64,000 nt of DNA from Rugalucina vietnamica (lineage: Eukaryota > Mollusca > Bivalvia > Lucinida > Lucinidae). The first letter of the stretch is position 1. Each line of letters starts with the position of its first letter. Shown here piece after piece: positions 57,160 through 64,000 of the stretch. Where the stretch lies: assembly GCA_964017185.1 (NCBI GenBank), contig OZ024876.1:28736278-28800277 (forward strand), in the 5' to 3' direction. A model generated the notes under the pieces. That model was not told the origin of the DNA. It made no database searches and worked only from the letters and a program-made list of their open reading frames with translations. The translations under genes were made by a program, and so were the position numbers.

Positions 57160-58660
57160 CCGTCAATCTGAAAAGTGTCTGTCAATGTCAGTCTGAAATG
57201 TTCTGTGACTGTCAGTCTGAAAAAGTGTCTGTAAATGTCAGTCTGAAATATGTAAATGTCAGTCTGAAATATGTCTGTAAATGTCAGTCTGTCTGAAATG
57301 TGTCTGTAAATGTCAGTCTGAAATGTGTCTGTGACGGTCAGCCTGAAACATGTCCGTTAATGTCAGTATGAAATGTGTCTGTGGATATCAGTCTGAAATG
57401 TGTCTGTGAATGCCAGTCTGAAATGTGTCTGTGAATGCCAGTCTGAAATGTGTCTGTGAATGTCAGTCTGAAATGTGTCTGTGAATGCCAGTCTGAAATG
57501 TTTCTGTGAATGCCAGTCTGAAATGTGTCTGTGAATGTCAGTCTGAAATGTGTCTGTGAATGCCAGTCTGAAATGTGTCTGTGAATGCCAGTCTGAAATG
57601 TGTCTGTGAATGCCAGTCTGAAATGTGTCTGTGAATGCCAGTCTGAAATGAAATTTGTCTGTGAATGCCAGTCTGAAATGTGTCTGTGAATGCCAGTCTG
57701 AAATGTGTCTGTGAATGCCAGTCTGAAATGTGTCTGTGGATTTCAGTCTGAAATGTGTCTGTGAATGCCAGTCTGAAATGTGTCTGTGGATTTCAGTCTG
57801 AAATGTGTCTGTGAATGCCAGTCTGAAATATGTCTGTGAATGCCAGCCTGAAATGTGTCTGTGAATGCCAGTCTGAAATGTGTCTGTGGATTTCAGTCTG
57901 AAATGTGTCTGTGAATGCCAGTCTGAAATGTGTCTGTGGATTTCAGTCTGAAATGTGTCTGTAAATGCTAGTCTGCAATGTGTCTGTGAATGCCAGTCTG
58001 AAATGTATCTGTAAATGTCAGTCTGAAATGTGTCTGTGAATGCCAGTCTGAAATGAGTCTGTAAATGTCAGACTGAGATGTGTCTGTGAATGCCAGTCTG
58101 AAATGTGTCTGTGAATGCCAGTCTGAAATAAGTCTGTGAATGCCAGTCTGAAATGTGTCTGTGAATGCCAGTCTGAAATGTGTCTGTGAATGCCAGTCTG
58201 AAATGTGTCTGTGAATGCCAGTCTGAAATGTGTCTGTGGATTTCAGTCTGAAATGTGTCTGTGAATGCCAGTCTGAAATGTGTCTGTGGATTTCAGTCTG
58301 AAATGTGTCTGTAAATGCCAGTCTGAAATGTGTCTGTGAATGCCAGTCTGAAATGTGTCTGTGAATGCCAGTCTGAAATGTGTCTGTGGATTTCAGTCTG
58401 AAATGTGTCTGTGAATGCCAGTCTGAAATGTGTCTGTAAATGTCAGTCTGAAATGTGTCTGTAAATGTCAGTCTGAAATGTGTCTGTAAATGTCAGTCTG
58501 AATTGTGTCTGTGAATGCCAGTCTGAAATGTATCTGTAAATGTCAGTCAGAAATGTGTCTGTGAATGCCAGTTTGAAATGTGTCTGTGAATGCCAGTCTG
58601 AAATGTGTCTGTGAATGTCAGTCTGAAATGTGTCTGTGACGGTGTCTGAAATGTAACTGA
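57160..58660 (+). repeat. 25-bp minisatellite, about 60 copies
   Basis: The unit is AAATGTGTCTGTGAATGCCA plus GTCTG. Three common variants differ in the middle: GTGAATGCCAG, GTGGATTTCAG and GTAAATGTCAG. GTGGATTTCAG often alternates with GTGAATGCCAG, giving 50-bp pairs (57730-57960 and 58215-58310). The 77-codon ORF at 58443-58676 is a by-product. Confidence 0.96.
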
Positions 58661-58687
58661 TAATGTAACTTTGCATATGCGGTAACC

Positions 58688-58850
58688 ACGAAGCTGATCA
58701 GCGCATTTGTTTTCGCTACAGGGATAGAACTTCTAAATTTGAAATATCCAGCCTCTAGCTGTCTTCTGTGGCTGTACAGCCTGGTTTGTGTCGGACCGTG
58801 TCGGAAAGCACATCGTTGATTTTCTCGTTTCGCGGCTCAAATATAAATAA
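58688..58850 (-). repeat. Family E dispersed repeat, right inverted partner
   Basis: The inverse of 57000-57156: GAAGCTGATCAGCGCATTTG, TTTTCGCTACAGGGATAGA, TGGCTGTACAGCCTGGTTTG, TGTCGGACCGTGTCGGAAA, TTGATTTTCTCG. Confidence 0.8.
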
Positions 58851-58997
58851 AAATTACAATCTTGATACTCTGGATTTGATATTGTTATTTTTGCGGCGCA
58901 GTACGATATATAAGAAATAATGCAGGGATCCTAAGAATATTTTGTTGAGTATATTTAAGCAGTGTCATGATAAAACTGGAGTTTTGCCCAGTGTTTA

Positions 58998-59425
58998 AAC
59001 AAAGGCGCAGATCAGCAGTGCAGTAACCTCATTTGTTTTCGCTTAAATGGATAGGACAGTCCCTTTTCTTCTTTAATCTGAATTTGTAAGCTTCTGACAT
59101 GCTTCTGTAACTGTACAGGCCGGTTTGTGCCGGACCAGGTCCCAAGGTTATAAAACATTTTTCATGCTCAACTCAGCCGAACATAAAATTTAAACTGCTC
59201 ATAAATGGCAAAATAGCACGCATAGATTGAAATTCTAGTTTAGATCACCAAAGCCTGTAATTTATCCTGCTTATTAATGTTAAAATGCCAACAATTGTTG
59301 GCATTTTAACATTTATAAGCAAGATAAATTTTAGTCTCCCCTGAACTGAGCATGAAAAAAAGTTTTATAACCTTGGGGTCAGGGCGAAAACCCGATGACC
59401 GGTTTTCTCGCTTCCCAGCTCATTT
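58998..59425 (-). repeat. Family E dispersed repeat split by a MITE
   Basis: E sequence runs to GGACCAGGTC at 59141 and resumes at 59377-59380 (GGTC) with GATGACCGGTTTTCTCGC. The gap is a 235-bp inverted-repeat element. Confidence 0.82.
59142..59376. mobile_element. MITE, 235 bp, GGTC target duplication
   Basis: Ends CCAAGGTTATAAAAC and its exact inverse, flanked by GGTC (59138-59141 and 59377-59380). Homology between the ends continues for about 30 bp with few changes (CATGCTCAACTCAG / CTGAACTGAGCATG). A second, inner palindrome of about 30-bp arms is centred on CAATTG near 59293. No coding capacity. Confidence 0.9.
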
Positions 59426-59740
59426 CGTTTTGATAGAGACGTCAATATCTGCAAAAAGTCATTAATACCTTCACATCCATCGCATTAGATATAAATTAGT
59501 TGATATACCTAGCAACTGAAACGGCCCTTTTATTCAAACCAATGATCTTTAAATACTAAAGATCACTTTTGCTGATAAATAGAAATAAAATGATACAATT
59601 TCGACTAATTTTGCTCGCTTCGGCGGCTGGATTGTAACGAAATTTCTATGCCCCAACGAAAGCTGGTACAGCGAATCAGATATTCGGAAGTCTTGTGGGC
59701 GACAGTCCTCCGAGTTTGATAAAACGATAGAAAGTCGTAC

Positions 59741-59788
<48 letters not shown>

Positions 59789-60387
59789 AGAATACTTTGG
59801 AATTGACTGAGTGACCACCTATATCGCAGTACCTGCTTTATTTATTACGGGTACTTAGTATTGTAGTATTGTGATCCTCTTGCCGAAGTGAACGTTATGA
59901 AGCGAAAAAATACCTCTGATTACTGCCCTGAGTTTCAGATAGATGGTAACGGAAAGAAATATTACTTCCGGGGGTCGTTCAGACAGTAATGACACCTGTT
60001 TCCGGTCACGTGAAGATCGAAAATGAGGGCGTGGTACCTGTCTGTTTGGGCTTTCAATGCTGTCTTTTGTAACGAGTCAAATTAACTGTTAAAATGGAAA
60101 ACTGATACAACAGGCACGCGTGCGATGACATACGATGGGTGCTCATATGTTAAAATGTGCTGGTGTCGGAACGTTATAACTAGCACATGCGCGAACATTA
60201 AGGGTGGTTTCATTTTTCCAGCCTTGTAGCATATTTTCCGACTATGAAATTGCCAGTAGGATCAGAATGTTTGGCCAGAATGTTTGGATTATGCTAAGAG
60301 TCGGGAAACAAAGTTTTCGATCAATTATGTAGACATAAATAATTCGGGTATCTTCTACTGTACAAGGGTGGTCGGATGAAAATATGG
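59426..60387. other. Unassigned sequence
   Basis: Contains a poly-A run of about 40 bases at 59745-59785 and an AATGATCTTTAAATACTAAAGATCA dyad near 59540-59565. No gene seen. Confidence 0.45.
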
Positions 60388-60675
60388 GCTCCGCTCATTT
60401 CATTTGGGCCTTAAGAAATAGATGGGCTGCTCCAGGCAAAGCTTGTACACTTCTGACTGACCAGCTGAATACTGGTTAACCGCTCAGGTCTGGGCCTACC
60501 CAGGAAAAGTGGTTTGATGTCAAACCATCCATACGTATAAGCCTTATTGGCTTAGTTGGGTGGTTATATTTTGAGCACTTTTTGGTAAAAATCCCATAAA
60601 ATGGAGACAACGTCCCGACATGACCTTGGTAGTCGACTGGGACGTAAAGCATCAATTCAAGCAAACAAACATTGT
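60388..60675 (+). repeat. S1 SINE-like copy, near complete
   Basis: Good reference copy: GGGCCTTAAGAAATAGATGG, CCAGGCAAAGCTTGTACAC, CTGGTTAACCGCTCAGG, CCTACCCAGGAAAAGTGG, GGGTGGTTATATTTTGAGCA, AATGGAGACAACGTCCCGAC, GACTGGGACGTAAAGCATCA and a CAAGCAAACAAAC end. A weak pol III B-box-like GGTT(C)AAGTC lies in the middle of several copies. Confidence 0.85.
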
Positions 60676-61988
60676 AATATACAGTGCCCAAACAATAGTT
60701 TTATATGCGTTTAATATTGGATAGATTTATACAGTGTAAGGGAAGCTATACAGATTTAGCAAAATTACATTTCTGCCTAGCGTTGTTTGTCAGAAGGTTT
60801 CTTAAATAGACCACAAAATAGAAGCCTGCGTAGTTGTTTAGCAACTCGCCTTGTAAACCAGAAGTCGTGAGTTAAAAATCCAGTCTTTCCGATGATGCTA
60901 TATACCGAGATCCCGTCATATACCTTTGCGGTTTAGAGTGACATAAAGTCATAAAACGTGTCAAAATACGACAACAGTAAATCCGTCGCAGGTAACAAAA
61001 TAGAGCGTTCATTCTTAATAATCTACGGAGTCGTGTGCAACATTTAAAAACAGAGGACCATTGGTCCTGAAACGCTAACCTGACATTAATTAAGTTGGTC
61101 GACCTCGGCGTAAAATAGGTCAAGGCATCCAAGTGTCATGGTTAATATATACGTTTCCCTCCCCTAGAAAATCTTCACATGAAATTTGCAGTTTGACTGG
61201 CCAAATGTTTTCATAGAAGACGTTTGAATTGAATGACATTGCCGTAAAATAGATCAATGCCATCTTACGTTTTAGTGTCATTAAATTATATTTAACCGTC
61301 ATGCAACCAGATTTATTACAGATTTATGCAACACCACAAGACGCCACACAAAATGTATTGCAAGATCGACCTACAACATTGATGCAGTGATTTTTTTCGC
61401 TGTAGGCTGTTGTCGAATTTATAATGCCTCACTATACATTGATGCCTAGTCCATCCGGCCTCCAAAAATCAAGGCACACCCTTTCATCACACAAGTCAAT
61501 TAATGATCGATCAATCTGCGCTGTACAGACTGCAGGAGGATCCTACCTGAGTTTTGTTTGGCCCTTTTCTGAAGAGAAAAAAGAGAGAAAAAGTGAAATA
61601 AAATAATTCTATTAGTTACTGCCCCAAGTTTACCCGTGGTGCATCCAAATTATACTAACAGTGCATATTTATGCAATATCAAACGTCACGTGACGAAATG
61701 GGTTGTGTTGATTGGAAATCAGATTGTTTGGGTAACAACCTACAGCGAGACAATGCACTCTTCGATGTATATTGTTACCGATAATTCCCCTCTGTACATA
61801 TTGTCGCCCAGTCGATCTGTCTGTCAGTAAATGCAATCCCTTCCGTCACGGTTCGAGTCTTCGCTGTAAGAAATTTGGTTGCATACCGGGGCGAAACCAT
61901 AACGGAGGGCTGGGTTGAACCATGGTCCCGGAAATGACGCCACTATAGTCATACTAGACTGAATTATGTTTAACGTTTTATATCAATC
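60676..61988. other. Unassigned sequence
   Basis: A diverged duplication with GTAAAATAG(G/A)TCAA.GCCAT and AGTGTCAT.G.TTA lies near 61107-61150 and 61240-61300. A CACATGAAATTTGCAGTTTG segment near 61178 is a short relative of the 41570 repeat. No supported gene. Confidence 0.45.
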
Positions 61989-62235
61989 ATCATGAAAACA
62001 TGTCCGTGTAATGTATACCCCCTTGAACCCCACTTTTATATAACAAAACTGGGGTATGCAGGGCTATACCTATTTTTCTTATTATTGCTCCAAAACATAG
62101 ATTGTGGGTACTCGTACCCACAATCTATGTTTTGAGCAAAAATAAGAAAAAATATCAAAATTTTTCAGCTGAAAATTTTCAATTTTTAAAGCTCAAAAAT
62201 CTCTGTTTATTGCATGGGCGTGTTTTCGTAATGAT
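61989..62235 (+). mobile_element. Hairpin MITE, copy 4
   Basis: Ends ATCATGAAAACA and TGTTTTCGTAATGAT. The centre, 62092-62133, is a perfect 20-bp-arm hairpin with a 2-base loop, the shortest stem of the four copies. Confidence 0.87.
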
Positions 62236-62690
62236 CATATTTAACTATAGATCAATTTAGAATGGATTTTAACAATTTTCAAATGCTTTGTGATGTGAGT
62301 TATATATGCCCTATGTGGTGTTTTATTCTAGAGGCATGTTTTATTCAGACCATCTTTTATATCTGAAGCCTACATAACTTGTATAACAATTTATATTTTT
62401 TGTAAATATTGTATATATGTTTTTAATATATTGTTTGCATGAATATGCTTAGAGGGCCATAAGGTAGACTAGCCTTTGGCTAATTGTGTACACTCTTTTG
62501 ATATCGTATAAATAAATAAAAAAAAAAAAAATCGATGCTTAGACGGAGTATAGAGTCTATATAGAGGGGGAGGGGGAAGACCCTTTTCTGTGACGTGTGT
62601 TTGGCCTTTTCTAATGTCTGTGATTTGTGAAAAAGCAAAATTTAACTCTGTGATTTGTGACAGAGGTATTTTCTGTGATGTGTGAAACAC
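62236..62690. other. Possible LINE 3' tail and CTGTGATTTGTGAA words
   Basis: AGGGCCATAAGGTAGACTAG, CCTTTGGCTAATTGTGTACA and ATAAATAAATA followed by poly-A (to about 62532) look like the 3' end of a LINE, but no coding part is attached. Downstream, CTGTGATTTGTGAA-like words occur four times (62586-62685). Confidence 0.5.
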
Positions 62691-62839
62691 AAAGGCCTAG
62701 GGAATTTAAGGCCTGATTTCGGCCTCATGTGTTGATAAAAAACTGAATTTTGAGATATTGAGGAGAAACGTATTGCAAATAGCAGGTATAGATCCCTGCT
62801 TATAAACGCTAGCACAACTATCACATTCAAATTACACAT

Positions 62840-62853
62840 GTTGCCATGGCAAC
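62840..62853. promoter_or_regulatory. Perfect X-box-type palindrome (left arm)
   Basis: GTTGCCATGGCAAC is a 14-bp perfect palindrome that fits the RFX consensus GTNRCC-RGYAAC with a 2-bp spacer. Sequence match only. Confidence 0.5.
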
Positions 62854-63115
62854 GCTCCGAAAACCATAGAAATATCACTTTTTGCAATTTTGGGTCTATT
62901 TTTCACCATTCAACATCATTTTCAACTACCGGCCCACGCGACGAACAATTTCTTATTGTGAAATAATTATGAAGTATCATCCAGAGATATTATATGCTGA
63001 GTATAATTTTGTTCGGAGTGTGGGCTGGCACTTAAAAATTAAAAAAATGTGTTCAGAAATGGTCCAAAATAGACCAAAAACTGCAGAATGTGCTCTATCT
63101 AAGGTTCTTCTGGGC

Positions 63116-63129
63116 GTTGCCATGGCAAC
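63116..63129. promoter_or_regulatory. Perfect X-box-type palindrome (right arm)
   Basis: The same 14-bp palindrome as at 62840, kept intact although the arms around it have diverged. Confidence 0.5.
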
Positions 63130-63277
63130 GCATGTAGGATAAAAGAAGTACTTGTTCTTGTTTTTAATAGAGGAGACATATGGCTGTTTTAAGGAATAGT
63201 TTTCTCACCTAAATTCCAAAATTTACTTTTTAGCAAACTCTGAGGCCAAAATCGGGCATTAAATGCCCTAGTCCTTT

Positions 63278-63959
63278 AAATCCCTGTGATCTGTGATTTG
63301 TAAATTTTCAAGTCTGTGAGTTGTGATTATCATCATTCCTTGTGATTGTAAAACCAATGGTCTAAAAGTGCATTAAAATTGCATCCATGGACCTCCAGAG
63401 TTATAAAGTTTTCTCGGGGGAGATCCCCCGAACCCCCCCCCCCCTTCAACAATAAGCATACAATATCCCTTTGCAACTTGGCTTTAACATTTTGTGGACG
63501 ACAGGTCTGGTGACTGACAGAAATAAAGCTATCATGCATAGAATTACCATTTTCATTTGAGGTTTAAGACTGTACATGTATTTTAAAGCTGTTAATATAC
63601 TGACCAATACCAGAATAAAATATTGATGCATATCATATTAAAGTTTAAATAGAGGTTTTTGTTATACTTTTTAGACAGTTAGTAAAATGATTCCATTTTC
63701 CTCCGAACCACCGCGAAAAGGCAAGAGTCTCTACCATACACATGTAATGTAAGTCTAAGGTATTCTTATTTTACAAGTAACTATGAAATAATGAGTTAAA
63801 ATGACACATTACTTTTATATTTGATACGAATAGTTATTTTTTAGTAACTGAGAAGTTATATGCTGAACATCAGTCAAAACATTTGCCAAATAACTGAATT
63901 CTCTGTGATTACGAAAATTCATTGTCTGTGATTTGTGAAATCACCATATAAAATGCTAC
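63278..63959. other. Unassigned sequence
   Basis: CTGTGATTTGTGAA-like words near 63284, 63313 and 63901-63940. A TCGGGGGAGATCCCCCGA hairpin followed by a 14-base C run lies at 63414-63445. No gene. Confidence 0.45.
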
Positions 63960-64000
63960 AAGTGGGCAACGATCAGGAAAAGGCTCAATCAGAAAGAGAT
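63960..64000 (+). repeat. Family D dispersed repeat, cut by the window end
   Basis: GTGGGCAACGATCAGGAAAA then GGCTCAATCAGAAAGAGAT matches the start of the other family D copies. Confidence 0.7.

Larger units (their letters stand above)
62691..63277. mobile_element. Imperfect palindromic element (587 bp) with two X-box palindromes
   Basis: AAAGGCCTAGGGAATTTAAG at the left recurs inverted at the right (AAATGCCCTAGTCCTTT), and the arms match through most of their length, with the centre near 62984. GTTGCCATGGCAAC occurs in each arm. CTGTGATTTGTGAA-type words lie in the same direction on both sides, suggesting insertion into a small tandem repeat. No coding capacity. Confidence 0.75.

Noticed and set aside
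50762-58660. Possible CRISPR-like arrays
   Set aside because: The units are contiguous minisatellites without unique spacers, in a eukaryotic repeat context, with no cas genes.

Overview
This window looks like intergenic, repeat-dominated animal DNA, most likely from a mollusc and probably a bivalve. That assignment is an inference from the style of the repeats: a Ty3/Gypsy element, a Tx1/L1-like LINE, a tRNA-derived SINE with a GACGTTAAAC-type tail, hairpin MITEs and long minisatellites, all in AT-rich DNA. I found no convincing host gene. The only recognisable proteins belong to retrotransposons. Most long open frames elsewhere are by-products of tandem repeats.

Layout. 1-5040: the 3' part of a Ty3/Gypsy retrotransposon. 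It has a pol frame that has lost reverse transcriptase but stays open, an extra zinc-finger ORF, a polypurine tract and a complete 3' LTR. 5041-12700: scattered repeats, including a G-rich minisatellite, a 0.94 kb element with 13-bp inverted ends at TTAA, and copies of a roughly 300-bp SINE-like family called S1 here.

12717-40274 is the main discovery: a 27.6 kb nested palindrome. From each outer end towards the centre near 25247 it reads: an outer block carrying the 3' remnant of a non-LTR retrotransposon; a short block of CAACGACTTCTGT dyads; a satellite A array (about 128 bp); a satellite B array (about 210 bp); then the mirror image. Without later insertions each arm is about 10.2-10.5 kb. 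The arms have diverged and carry different insertions: a solo LTR and a palindromic MITE on the left, a 4.5 kb LINE with a 12-bp target duplication and another repeat on the right. Satellite A units contain a consensus IR3 nuclear-receptor palindrome (AGGTCAnnnTGACCT, the classical estrogen response element) and a DR1 element. Satellite B units contain a 12-bp dyad and the grainyhead-type octamer AACCGGTT.

40275-50680: a tRNA-SINE, small tandem repeats, a foldback-like element with 16-bp tandem repeats in its inverted ends, and two hairpin MITE families. 50680-54262: one S1 copy whose internal segment has expanded into about 74 copies of a 45-bp unit. 54400-59425: a dispersed family E, with two inverted copies bracketing about 60 copies of a 25-bp minisatellite, and another copy split by a clean MITE with a GGTC target duplication. 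59426-64000: more S1, hairpin MITE and palindromic repeats, one carrying two perfect RFX X-box palindromes.

Nothing here forms an operon or pathway. The functional questions are what mobilised or duplicated the giant palindrome, whether its head-to-head arrays make double-stranded RNA, and whether its arrays of receptor-like sites bind protein.
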